From an uncultured bacterium (lineage in GTDB: Bacteria; Vulcanimicrobiota; Xenobia; Xenobiales; Xenobiaceae), in NCBI GenBank assembly GCA_934644775.1, contig CAKUDB010000003.1, positions 1-64,000 of the forward strand: a stretch of DNA of 64,000 nt, given 5' to 3'. Of the stretch, positions 54,532 through 63,576 are shown piece after piece (the stretch's first letter is position 1; the number at the start of each line of letters is the position of its first letter). Below the pieces are notes generated by a model, which saw nothing but the letters and a program-made list of their open reading frames with translations, searched no databases and had not been told where the DNA came from. The translations under genes and the position numbers were made by a program.

Positions 54532-55959
54532 TTAACCAACACAAGGCTGCGAGGGAGCGGTCAAATATTCGGCACAGCGGGCCGCACACTTATTTATATC
54601 GCCAGCTCCCAAGAAAATGACAATATCACCCGCTCGACAATTTTTACTAATATAATCTAAAATATCAGTAGTTGTAGGTACATAGACTACTTGCTTAGGA
54701 GCCCCAAACTTGCGCACTCCCTCGACGATAGCTTGCGCACTTACCCCTTCAATGGGCTGTTCACCAGCAGAATAGACATCGGTAACTAATAAAATATCGG
54801 CTTCGCCAAAGATAGTGCAGTATTCGTCCTGGAAAAATTTGGTGCGCGTATAGCGATGGGGCTGGAAAACGGCAATAACCCGCTTAGCTTCGCCAGTATG
54901 GGCCGCCTTTATAGCTGCCTTAATCTTGCTAGGATTGTGAGCATAATCGTCGACAATCGTCACCCCATCGAACTCGCCCAAAATTTGGAAGCGGCGCTGG
55001 ACTCCTCGGAAACTAGCCAGATAGCGAGAAATATCGGCGAATTTTAAGCCTATCTCTAAACCGATAGCCACAGTGGCCAAAGCATTTTGGATATTGTGTA
55101 AACCGGGCACCCGCAAAATAAGCTCGCCCAACTTTTGGCCCTGACGCACCACAATGCAGCGGGAAGCATAATCGGCAAAGCTAATATCTACAGCGTGAAT
55201 TTGGTTATCTTGGCCTAAACCGTAAGTAATAACTTTACGCTTCACTTGGGGAATAAGTGAGCGCACCCCTCCGTGGTCGCCACACATAACTACAAAGCCA
55301 TCTTCAGCTACCCGGTGAGCAAATTGCAAGAAGAGCTCTTCTACGCGCTGGCCGGTCTTTTGGTGATCGTAGCCACAATCACAATAAGCTTCGGTAGATA
55401 AATTGACGTCGGGATCGATACTAGTTATTACGGCCGCATAAGGAGAGAGATCGACAAAGGAAGCGTCCGATTCGTCGGCTTCGGCCACCAGATAGCTGCC
55501 GTTACCCAATTTGGCATTGGAGCCCAAATCGTTTAATTCGCCACCAACTACTACTGTGGGATGTAAATTGGCACTTTCCAACATAGTGGCAATCATAGAA
55601 GTAGTGGTAGTTTTGCCATGAGTGCCAGCTACAGCGATCCCTTTAGTGGGCTTCATAAGCAAACTGAGCATATGGCCGCGCTGTACAATTAAGATATGGC
55701 GCTTTTTAGCTTCTATAACTTCCGGGTTGTCGGCTGGTACGGCAGACGAAACTACTAAAATATCAGTGTCGGCAGGCAAGTTAGAGGCGCTGTGGCCACA
55801 AAAGATTTGGGCTCCCAGCTCTTCTAAGCGCTGAGTAATACGCGAGCTCTTCAAGTCGGAACCAGAAACGCTATGTCCCATCTGTAAAAGAATACGAGCG
55901 ATACCGCTCATACCGATTCCCCCAATACCAACAAAATGGGCATGTCTAAAGTCCAACAT
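54532..55959 (-). CDS. murC: UDP-N-acetylmuramate--L-alanine ligase
   Basis: MurC adds L-Ala to UDP-MurNAc. I use ATG 55959, with AAAGGT seven bases upstream; an ORF extension to 56007 has no better site. Rossmann start HFVGIGGIGMSGIARIL, ATP loop AGTHGKTTTTSM, and VDDYAHNPSKI are clear. 475 residues, normal length. It follows murG and precedes a terminator, then ftsQ; murB and ddl are not present here. Confidence 0.97.
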   Translation of the reverse strand: MLDFRHAHFVGIGGIGMSGIARILLQMGHSVSGSDLKSSRITQRLEELGAQIFCGHSASNLPADTDILVVSSAVPADNPEVIEAKKRHILIVQRGHMLSLLMKPTKGIAVAGTHGKTTTTSMIATMLESANLHPTVVVGGELNDLGSNAKLGNGSYLVAEADESDASFVDLSPYAAVITSIDPDVNLSTEAYCDCGYDHQKTGQRVEELFLQFAHRVAEDGFVVMCGDHGGVRSLIPQVKRKVITYGLGQDNQIHAVDISFADYASRCIVVRQGQKLGELILRVPGLHNIQNALATVAIGLEIGLKFADISRYLASFRGVQRRFQILGEFDGVTIVDDYAHNPSKIKAAIKAAHTGEAKRVIAVFQPHRYTRTKFFQDEYCTIFGEADILLVTDVYSAGEQPIEGVSAQAIVEGVRKFGAPKQVVYVPTTTDILDYISKNCRAGDIVIFLGAGDINKCAARCAEYLTAPSQPCVG

Positions 55960-56080
55960 GACGTTACCTTTCATTCTAATGAGAATTTGGAAACCTCCAG
56001 CTACCACTTACCAAGCAGCGCAGCTGAAGGCTACAATAAAAACTAGGCCAGCAACCTAATATAATAAGTAGTTGCCAACC

Positions 56081-57967
56081 TTAATGGGCACTCTTAGAGC
56101 CCTTCTTAGCTAAAGCTTTAGTCCTATTTTTATAGATAACTTCCAAAATTTGAGTAATTACTGCTTCAGTAGCTTCGGGACGCCCTAAAGTGGCCGAAGC
56201 TTGAACCATAGCGGCCAACTTGGCCTGGTCTTCTAAGAGAGAGAACAAAAGGCCACCTAGTTCAGCTTCAACTTGATTATCTAAAATGACCTGAGCGGCC
56301 CCCTTACTTTCCAAAATTCGGGCATTGGCCTCTTGGTGGTTTTCGGCAGCGTAAGGATAAGGCACCAAAATAGAAGGCAAACCGCGAGCAGTAATTTCTG
56401 CCAAAGTGGTGGCACCAGAGCGACAAACGACTAAATCGGCCACCGCATACAGAGAGGCCATATCGTCGCTGTAAGCTAAAGGACGATAATCTAACTTGTG
56501 TCCGCTCACTAAATCGGCGCTGCGCAACTTTACTTCCTCAATATGTTTGGGGCCAGTAAGGTGGATTAAGGTGAGCTCGCGCTCAACTAACGAAGGCAAG
56601 GCGGCCAAAATAGCCTTATTTAAGCTAGACGCCCCCTGACTGCCGCCCATAACTACTACACAGCGGCGCTGGGCTGGAATATGTAAAACTTGCTTAGCCT
56701 CAGCTTTTCTTCTAAGCAAAATGGCCATGCGCACCGGATTGCCAGTCAAGACGGCTTTAGCCCTTACCGCAGGGCTATAGTCGCCAGGCCAAGATAAACA
56801 AACCTTATCGGCTAAGTAAGCGATAAATTTGGCCGACTTGCCCAAGAAAGCGTTCTGCTCCATAAGCAAAATGGGAATGTCTAAGCACGCAGCCGCCAAA
56901 GCTACCGGAGCAGAGACATAGCCGCCGGAAGCCACAACAATACTGGGCTTAAAGATTAAGAGGTGGTACAGACTCTCTACAAAGCCCAAGGCAGTTTTGC
57001 CAACAGCCAAGAGCTTATCTAAAAGATTACCACCTAACCCCTGAGCGTGGATCTTTTGCAAATTGTAGCCCAGGCGGCCGACAATTTCGCTCCCTACGCC
57101 CTGGTAGCTATCGAAGAACAGAGTTTGAATCCCATTTTGCCTTAACACTTCAGCCACAGCCAAAGCGGGATATAAATGGCCTCCAGTCCCTCCTCCAGCA
57201 AAAGCTACCTTAAGAGGCTCATGTTTGGCCAGAACCTGGGCTGGAGGCGGCAATAAGGTGCCAACCGCAGCCAAGGGGGGTTGTCCCAAAGCTGGAGCCA
57301 CAAAGGGCAAACGAGGATTAGGAGTGGCAGCTTCGGCGGCTAATGACTGGCTAGTTCCAGCTACCGAGGGTTGTTGGCCCAACACCTGGGCAGCCGACTG
57401 GGAAGCCTGGCGCTGAGCAAAAGCCTGGGCTATAGTTTTGGCTACTTCGGGAGAAAGGCCCTTCAAAGGACGAGCGGCAGAGCGCTGCTGCGCCGCTGGC
57501 GCTGCTGGCTGCGGCTGGGCCTTGGGTTGGGCTGCTGGCTGCGGCTGGGCCTTGGGTTGGGCTGTTGGCTGCGGCTGAGCCTTGGGTTGGGCTGTTGGCT
57601 GCGGCTGAGCCTTGGGCTGGGCTGTTGGCTGCGGCTGAGCCTTGGGTTGGGCTGCTGGCTGCGGCTGAGCCTTGGGTTGGGCTGTTGGCTGCGGCTGAGC
57701 CTTGGGCTGGGCTGTTGGCTGCGGCTGGGCCTTGGGCTGGGCTGCTGGCTGCGGCTGGGCCTTGGGCTGGGCTGCTGGCTGCGGCTGAGCCTTGGGTTGG
57801 GCTGTTGGCTGCGGCTGAGCCTTGGGTTGGGCTGTTGGCTGCGGCTGAGCCTTGGGTTGTGGCTGTGGCGCTAGCGGTTGCGCCGTTTTATTTTTAATCT
57901 GGCTTTGGTTCTCTTCTGGCAAAACGGTGACACCCCCGGAAAAACTTTGCCGCTTAGTATTGGTCAA
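56081..57967 (-). CDS. murG: MurG glycosyltransferase with a repeat-rich N-terminal extension
   Basis: MurG adds GlcNAc to lipid I, making lipid II. The catalytic part begins near residue 250: GGGTGGHLYPALAVAE, VASGGYVSAP, MEQNAFLGKSAKF, MGGSQGASSLN, CRSGATTLAEI. Before it lie about 245 residues of Pro/Gln/Ala/Lys-rich sequence, mostly QPQPxAQPKA repeats, which normal MurG (about 355 residues) lacks. The start is uncertain: TTG 57967, TTG 57922 or others; a TTG at 58054 would overlap ftsW by 58 bases. Confidence 0.9.
   Translation of the reverse strand: MTNTKRQSFSGGVTVLPEENQSQIKNKTAQPLAPQPQPKAQPQPTAQPKAQPQPTAQPKAQPQPAAQPKAQPQPAAQPKAQPQPTAQPKAQPQPTAQPKAQPQPAAQPKAQPQPTAQPKAQPQPTAQPKAQPQPTAQPKAQPQPAAQPKAQPQPAAPAAQQRSAARPLKGLSPEVAKTIAQAFAQRQASQSAAQVLGQQPSVAGTSQSLAAEAATPNPRLPFVAPALGQPPLAAVGTLLPPPAQVLAKHEPLKVAFAGGGTGGHLYPALAVAEVLRQNGIQTLFFDSYQGVGSEIVGRLGYNLQKIHAQGLGGNLLDKLLAVGKTALGFVESLYHLLIFKPSIVVASGGYVSAPVALAAACLDIPILLMEQNAFLGKSAKFIAYLADKVCLSWPGDYSPAVRAKAVLTGNPVRMAILLRRKAEAKQVLHIPAQRRCVVVMGGSQGASSLNKAILAALPSLVERELTLIHLTGPKHIEEVKLRSADLVSGHKLDYRPLAYSDDMASLYAVADLVVCRSGATTLAEITARGLPSILVPYPYAAENHQEANARILESKGAAQVILDNQVEAELGGLLFSLLEDQAKLAAMVQASATLGRPEATEAVITQILEVIYKNRTKALAKKGSKSAH
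57505..57864. repeat. 30-bp tandem repeat in the murG N-terminal coding region
   Basis: About 12 copies of a 30-bp unit encoding QPQPTAQPKA or QPQPAAQPKA, with period exactly 30. Units differ at only three positions (G/A in gcggctgRgc, T/C in cttgggYtgg, C/T in gctgYtggct), and neighbouring unit types recur in blocks, which suggests duplication by slippage or unequal recombination. The frame is kept. Confidence 0.92.
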
Positions 57968-57996
57968 AATGGTCGCCACTTCCTGGCAAGGAGGAC

Positions 57997-59463
57997 TTAT
58001 TTTACTACATTTGCATCCTCGGCAGTAGTAGGCGAATCGGCTAGAGATGACCAATTGCCTTTTATAGCTGGGCGGGGCAATTTAGTTTCGGGTTTTACCC
58101 TAGTGCCAGCGACAATAGCTTCCCATTCGTTGCTGCCAGCTGGCGTGACACAAACTTGCTGATCGGAAGAGGAAAGGGTGGCCCCTTCGCGAGGAATTTT
58201 GCGTTTTTTAGGCTGAATGGCTTCTTGTTTGGGGTTAGTCTCGACATATCTGGAGACATTGAGCAATATCCCCATAGATATTAGGGTAATCATGAGCGAG
58301 CTACCTCCAGCCGAAACAAAAGGTAAAGGCAAACCTTTGTTGGGCAATAAGCCAGTAACAACTCCCATATTAAATAAAGCTTGGCCGATTATCTGGACGG
58401 CTATACCAAAAGTTACCATCGATTTATAAGGATCTTTACAATCGGAAGCTATACGCAAACAACAACTTATCAGACAGACGAATAAAAGCAATAAGCCAAA
58501 GGAGCCCACCAAGCCAAGCTCTTCACAAATAATGGCGTAAATAAAGTCGCAGTGCATCTCTGGCAAAAAGTCGAATTTTTGGCGAGAAAAAGGGATGCCT
58601 ACGCCCCAGAAACCGCCCGAGCCAATAGCTATAAAGGAATTGACCGCTTGGTAGCCACCCTCTTCCTGATAAGCAAAGGGATCGAGCCAAGAAGCGATAC
58701 GCGACACTCGATAAGATTCTTTCAAAAGCAGGGCCACAACTCCCATACAGCCGCCTAAAAAGGCCATGGTCATCAACTCCAAGGCGGTACCGGCCACGAA
58801 AATCATAACGGCAATAGTAGCTGTAATTACAATAGTGGTGCCTAAGTCTTTACCCCATTCGATCAAAATAATAATAACAAGACTAATAAGCATAGCTAGC
58901 CAAAGCACTTTAATGCTTTCCACAGCCCCCCTCCACTGGGCTTTAAGCCAATCTTTGCTAAAGATATATAACCACGAGCCTTTTCCTTTATGGCTAAATT
59001 TGGCCTTGGCCGAAGCCGTTTGGGCCCGACTAACTTCCATAATTTTTTTGCGATTGTTCACTAAATATTCAGCCCACAGTAGAATTACTGTCAACTTGGC
59101 CAATTCGCCAGGCTGGAAACGGAAACCGCCAATACTAATCCAGCGGTGTACCCCATTTACAGAAGCACTAAGTAAAGTCCAGATTAGCAAAATAATCGTA
59201 ACTATTATCAAAGGCCAAGTATACTTTTTGCGCAACTCGCTAATATCGGGCCCTTTATAAATAGCCAACATGAGCACCAGGCCCACTACCATAAAGATCA
59301 GCTGGCGTACGAAAAAATGGAGCGAGCTATAACCATATTCAGCCGACATAGCCCCCAAACCCAAAGAGGCCGAAAACATAACCAAAAGGCCGAAGCCCAC
59401 CAAAGCCAAGACGATCGTTAAAATAGTGCCTGTCAGCGGTTTATTAAAATATTCAAATTTCAA
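57997..59463 (-). CDS. ftsW: Lipid II glycosyltransferase / cell division protein FtsW
   Basis: A SEDS-family peptidoglycan polymerase, 488 residues with about ten membrane helices. Family pattern PGELAKLTVILLWAEYL, IIILIEWGKDLGTTIVI and LPFVSAGGSSLMITLISMGILLNVSR. A long cytoplasmic loop (about 140-185) is Lys/Ser-rich, and the last about 70 residues form a soluble tail not common in FtsW. It lies between murD and murG, as in a dcw cluster. Confidence 0.95.
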   Translation of the reverse strand: MKFEYFNKPLTGTILTIVLALVGFGLLVMFSASLGLGAMSAEYGYSSLHFFVRQLIFMVVGLVLMLAIYKGPDISELRKKYTWPLIIVTIILLIWTLLSASVNGVHRWISIGGFRFQPGELAKLTVILLWAEYLVNNRKKIMEVSRAQTASAKAKFSHKGKGSWLYIFSKDWLKAQWRGAVESIKVLWLAMLISLVIIILIEWGKDLGTTIVITATIAVMIFVAGTALELMTMAFLGGCMGVVALLLKESYRVSRIASWLDPFAYQEEGGYQAVNSFIAIGSGGFWGVGIPFSRQKFDFLPEMHCDFIYAIICEELGLVGSFGLLLLFVCLISCCLRIASDCKDPYKSMVTFGIAVQIIGQALFNMGVVTGLLPNKGLPLPFVSAGGSSLMITLISMGILLNVSRYVETNPKQEAIQPKKRKIPREGATLSSSDQQVCVTPAGSNEWEAIVAGTRVKPETKLPRPAIKGNWSSLADSPTTAEDANVVK

Positions 59464-59499
59464 TTATATTGCAACCTCCGCCTCGTTTCGTCGGCTGGC

Positions 59500-60936
59500 T
59501 TAACGGATTTTAAGAGCATACTCGGCAAAAAGGCGTCCGCGCTCTTCAGCGTTGTGGAACATATCAAAGCTAGAACAAGCCGGAGAAAGAAGCACCGTTC
59601 CGCCACTTTCTTTTACTTGCTCCCACCCCCGATTTACCGCTTCTTCCAAAGTAGCAGCCCGGAAAATAGGTAAAGAACCAAATTGTAAAACGGCCCTTTC
59701 TAATCTGTCGGCCGCTTGGCCAATTAAAACTAAATAATCACAACACTCAATAATAGCTTTACCTAAAGGAGCAAAATCGAAGCCCTTATCTTTACCTCCA
59801 GCAATAAGAACTAGAGGGGTATTCTTAAAAGCTTCCAAAGCGGCAATTACTGAACTGGTGTTGGTTGCTTTGGAATCGTCGATAAAACGCACCCCCCGAT
59901 ACTGGCGCACCTCTTCTAAACGATAATGTAAAGGCCGGTGGGCCTCAAAAGCGCGACGGATCGTATCCTGATCTACATGGAGGAAACGAGCTACGGCAGC
60001 AGCAGCCAAAGCGTTGGCTAAATTGTGCGGGCCAGGTAGACCGGGATAAAGCTCTTCATTCCATTCAACTACCGGCTCGGCACTAGCTTCATTTCGGTAC
60101 CAAATCCAGCCCTTCTCGTACCAAGTACCTTTAGTTACAGAATGCTCGATAGAAAAAGACATAATCTGGGGACAAGGAGCAACTTCAGGAGCTGGATAAG
60201 CAGCCAACCAAGCAGGCAATTGGCCTTCACGTAAAAGGTGGGCCATACGTTTAGCTTCAGGATCGTCGTCACTAAAAATAGCTAAATCTTTAGGGCCCAT
60301 ACGGGCAAAAAGGCGAGCTTTGGCAGCAAAATATTCTTCTAAATTGGGATGGCGATCTAAATGGTCGGGCGTAACGTTGGTAAGTATAGCAATATAAGGA
60401 TGGAATTTATCGACACTTTCTAGCTGAAAACTAGATATTTCGGCACAAACAAAGCCATCAGGACGAGCCTGGCCCACTTCAGCAACCAAAGGATTGCCAA
60501 TATTGCCAGCTAAAATAGAGCGCTCCCCCAAGATACGATCGATTAAAGTCACCGTAGTAGACTTACCATTGGTACCAGTAACGGCAATAAAGGGAGCTGG
60601 AGAGAGACTCCAAGCAATTTCTACCTCGCCAAGCACCTTTACCCCCAAAGAGAGGGCCTTTTCTATTAAAGGACTGTGGATCGAAACTCCGGGGCTGATA
60701 ATAATAATATCACTCTTAAGCAAACGCTGAGAATGACCGCCACACTCATATTCTACGGGAAGTTGGCCTAATTCTTCGATGGCCGAGCTTAATTGCTCGG
60801 CTGGACGGCTATCACTAACTAAAACGTGAGCCCCACGCGAGCTAAGCACCTGAGCTAAAGCGATGCCACTTTTACCCATGCCCAAAACGGCAATATTTTT
60901 ATCTTGATAATCATAGATAGGGGCGGAGTCTCTCAT
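59500..60936 (-). CDS. murD: UDP-N-acetylmuramoylalanine--D-glutamate ligase
   Basis: MurD adds D-Glu to UDP-MurNAc-L-Ala. 478 residues: N-terminal Rossmann part (NIAVLGMGKSGIALAQVLSS), ATP loop VTGTNGKSTTVTLID, NVTPDHLDRHPNLEEY, and FIDDSKATNTSSVIAAL in the C-terminal domain. The start is ATG with AGGAGGTC upstream, one base after the mraY stop. Confidence 0.97.
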   Translation of the reverse strand: MRDSAPIYDYQDKNIAVLGMGKSGIALAQVLSSRGAHVLVSDSRPAEQLSSAIEELGQLPVEYECGGHSQRLLKSDIIIISPGVSIHSPLIEKALSLGVKVLGEVEIAWSLSPAPFIAVTGTNGKSTTVTLIDRILGERSILAGNIGNPLVAEVGQARPDGFVCAEISSFQLESVDKFHPYIAILTNVTPDHLDRHPNLEEYFAAKARLFARMGPKDLAIFSDDDPEAKRMAHLLREGQLPAWLAAYPAPEVAPCPQIMSFSIEHSVTKGTWYEKGWIWYRNEASAEPVVEWNEELYPGLPGPHNLANALAAAAVARFLHVDQDTIRRAFEAHRPLHYRLEEVRQYRGVRFIDDSKATNTSSVIAALEAFKNTPLVLIAGGKDKGFDFAPLGKAIIECCDYLVLIGQAADRLERAVLQFGSLPIFRAATLEEAVNRGWEQVKESGGTVLLSPACSSFDMFHNAEERGRLFAEYALKIR

Positions 60937-60937
60937 A

Positions 60938-61912
60938 TTACAGACCTCCTAAGCAATAGAGAACACCTAACAGAGCTAAAATCACAGCAATAATAGTAAA
61001 GCGGGCCGTTACTTGGACTTCATGCAAGCCGCTAAGCTCAAAATGATGATGGATAGGGCTCATCTTAAAGATCCGCTTGCCCTTAGTCAACTTAAAGTAA
61101 GACACTTGGATAATAACCGAAAGGGCTTCGATAACGAAGATCCCTCCCACCAAAATAAGTAGGAACTCGGTGCCAGTTAAAAGGGCCAGGGCGGCCAGAG
61201 CTCCACCCAAAGCTAAAGATCCGGTATCGCCCATAAAGACTCGAGCCGGAAAGACATTGTACCACAGGAAGCCTATGCAAGCTCCAGCCATAGCTGCAGC
61301 GGCAATAGCTAATTCACTATGGCCAGTATGAGTAGCAATAGCGGCATAAGCTAACAGAGCGGCCGTACAAGTACCCCCAGCTAAACCGTCTAAACCATCA
61401 GTTAAATTGACCGCATTAACTGTGCCGCTAGTTAGTAAAAGAGTGACGGCCAAAACTACCCAAGTACTGCCGACAAAGCCTACCCAAGGCACATTGACTC
61501 CAAAGTTTTGGCGACTTAAAGCCAAATAGGCAAAAAGGATCAAACCCAACACCAGCAAGACAGCCATTTTATGGCGCGCTTTTAAGCCTAAGCTGCGATG
61601 TTTCATAAGCTTACTCAAGTCGTCGACCATACCTAAAGCGGCGCAAACTACTACAGTAAAGCGAAAGATCCAAATATCTAGGGTGTTGGGAGCCCAAAAG
61701 CTAGCCATTAAACCAGCCAAAATAAGTACTATACCTCCCATAGTGGGAGTACCAGCCTTGGAAAGATGGGCTTTGGGCCCCTCTTGGCGAACTTCCTGTC
61801 CCCAACCGTGACCTTTAGCCCAATTCAAAAAGATGGGCATACTTACCAAAGCCAAACCTAAACCAGTCAGAATGGCTAATCCAAGTGAATGCAGCCAAGG
61901 CAAACTATACAT
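60938..61912 (-). CDS. mraY: Phospho-N-acetylmuramoyl-pentapeptide transferase
   Basis: MraY makes lipid I at the membrane. 324 residues, about ten helices, with AGTPTMGGIVLILAGL, MVDDLSKLM (Asp-Asp motif), NAVNLTDGLDGLAGG, NVFPARVFMGDTGSLALGG and MSPIHHHFELSG. Its order after murF and before murD is standard. Confidence 0.98.
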   Translation of the reverse strand: MYSLPWLHSLGLAILTGLGLALVSMPIFLNWAKGHGWGQEVRQEGPKAHLSKAGTPTMGGIVLILAGLMASFWAPNTLDIWIFRFTVVVCAALGMVDDLSKLMKHRSLGLKARHKMAVLLVLGLILFAYLALSRQNFGVNVPWVGFVGSTWVVLAVTLLLTSGTVNAVNLTDGLDGLAGGTCTAALLAYAAIATHTGHSELAIAAAAMAGACIGFLWYNVFPARVFMGDTGSLALGGALAALALLTGTEFLLILVGGIFVIEALSVIIQVSYFKLTKGKRIFKMSPIHHHFELSGLHEVQVTARFTIIAVILALLGVLYCLGGL

Positions 61913-61956
61913 AAAGTGCCTCTTTCCTTAATTTTATAAGCAAAAATTGTGCCTAC

Positions 61957-63465
61957 TTATACAACATAGGCGGCTCTAATCTTTTGAGCTAAGGCCGAAA
62001 GATTTAAAGAATGGGAAGCTTTTACCAAAAGATAGTCGCCAGGACGACGCAAAGTATTTAATTTAACTAAGGCTTCTTCATAGTCGGACGCCCAAACAGC
62101 TTTTAAGCCTTGCTCTAAAGCTCTATCTACCATATAACGACTTAACTGGCCTACCCCGATTAAAATATCGATACCCAAGCTGGCACACAGAGCCCCCACT
62201 TCTTCGTGCATTAGTCGCTCGTTGCTACCTAATTCCAACATATCTCCCAAAATAGCGATACGCTGCTGCCTACGGTCGGGGTGACTACTTTCCCTCTTTA
62301 TAGGGGCTAAGCACTGAGCTTCTGTAACTAAATTGGGCAATTGGGCCAGCAAGGCCAAAGCCGCTTTTACAGAACTGGGAGCGGCGTTGTAAGAGTCGTC
62401 GATTAAAATAGTTCCATCAGGAGCCATCTCTATCTCTAGACGCTTACCAGTTAGAGTACAACTAGCCAAGCCCTGAGCCGCTTCCTCTACCGAAAGGCCC
62501 ACTTCGTAGCTGGCCGCTAAAGCGGCCAACATATTGGCACAATTATGTCGGCCTGGCACAGGTAAGAAAAGCTCTTTTTCTCCTTCAGGACAAGTAAAGC
62601 GCACCTTTTGCCCCCAAACAAAACGACGCCACCCAGAATTGTCCGCCCAATCACCTAAACTTATCTCCTCTTGGGCAGCCAATAAACGCCAAGTGGCCTG
62701 GGGGTTACTTAAGCCAAAAGAGACTCGCTTACCTAAAGCGTGCTCACATAAAAGCTCATAAAAATCGGAGTCGGCTGGCAAAATAGCTACTCCTTTGGGA
62801 GAGCTGTAATCTAATAATTCAGCTTTAGCTAAAGCGATCTCTCGGCGAGTACCCAGACGCTCTAGGTGGGATTCACCTATAGTGGTAATAATACTTACTT
62901 GCGGTTGGGCTATTTTGGCTAAGCGGCCAATCTCACCGCGAGCTCTCATACCCATTTCTACTACGGCCCACTGGCTCTCTTTAGTTAGAGATAGCAAAGT
63001 TTGGGCAAAACCTACTTCGTTATTATGGTTGGCTAGAGTGGCCCCTACCCGATACTTTCTACTTAAAATAGCTTTAGTAAAGTCTTTGGTAGTAGTTTTG
63101 CCTACCGATCCAGTTATGCCTACTACTTTTACTCCACAACAGTCCTTATAGTAGCCACTAAGTGAAAGATAAGCTTGTAAGCCCGAATCGACAAAGATTA
63201 TCCGATCCCGATAAGTTGTAGGCACTTCCAGGGCTCCAGCTTCCTTTTTCGACCACAACGCGCCAGCCGCGCCCCCTTCTAAAGCCGACTCTACAAATTT
63301 GTGTCCATTAAAACGCTCTCCACATAAAGGCACGAATAATCCCCCCTTTACAGGGTAGCGGCTGTCAGTAAAAAGACCAGTAAAAAGATAATCCTCGGCA
63401 ATATCGCTCGGAAGCTCGCTATTAAGTAGCCCAGCTATAGCTTGGGCTAGCCAAATTTTGTCCAT
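61957..63465 (-). CDS. murF: UDP-N-acetylmuramoyl-tripeptide--D-alanyl-D-alanine ligase
   Basis: MurF adds D-Ala-D-Ala to UDP-MurNAc-tripeptide. 502 residues: ATP loop GITGSVGKTTTKDF, ATLANHNNEVGFAQTLL, MGMRARGEIGRL, LIDDSYNAAPSSVKAAL and LGDMLELG. A hairpin separates it from murE upstream. Confidence 0.97.
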   Translation of the reverse strand: MDKIWLAQAIAGLLNSELPSDIAEDYLFTGLFTDSRYPVKGGLFVPLCGERFNGHKFVESALEGGAAGALWSKKEAGALEVPTTYRDRIIFVDSGLQAYLSLSGYYKDCCGVKVVGITGSVGKTTTKDFTKAILSRKYRVGATLANHNNEVGFAQTLLSLTKESQWAVVEMGMRARGEIGRLAKIAQPQVSIITTIGESHLERLGTRREIALAKAELLDYSSPKGVAILPADSDFYELLCEHALGKRVSFGLSNPQATWRLLAAQEEISLGDWADNSGWRRFVWGQKVRFTCPEGEKELFLPVPGRHNCANMLAALAASYEVGLSVEEAAQGLASCTLTGKRLEIEMAPDGTILIDDSYNAAPSSVKAALALLAQLPNLVTEAQCLAPIKRESSHPDRRQQRIAILGDMLELGSNERLMHEEVGALCASLGIDILIGVGQLSRYMVDRALEQGLKAVWASDYEEALVKLNTLRRPGDYLLVKASHSLNLSALAQKIRAAYVV

Positions 63466-63513
63466 AATCTAGTTTGATAGATCCCGTTTCTGAAAAGATA
63501 AACCTATAACAAA

Positions 63514-63554
63514 GTCCCCTCACCCTAAATAGCCAATATTTAAGATGAGAGGAC
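63514..63554 (-). terminator. Hairpin between murE and murF
   Basis: Minus strand GTCCTCTCATCTTAAATA pairs with TATTTAGGGTGAGGGGAC around a TTGGC loop: about 18 bp with G-U pairs, followed by TTTGTTAT. It may terminate part of the murE transcripts. Confidence 0.55.
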
Positions 63555-63576
63555 TACCCGGAATTTGGGAAAAAAA

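Noticed and set aside
57505..57864. Possible CRISPR array
   Set aside because: No spacers between the 30-bp units; it is a coding tandem repeat.
57371..57874. Plus-strand ORFs across the murG repeat (LRLGLGLGCW-type)
   Set aside because: They are antisense to the 30-bp repeat; the repetitive translation only mirrors the minus-strand coding repeat.
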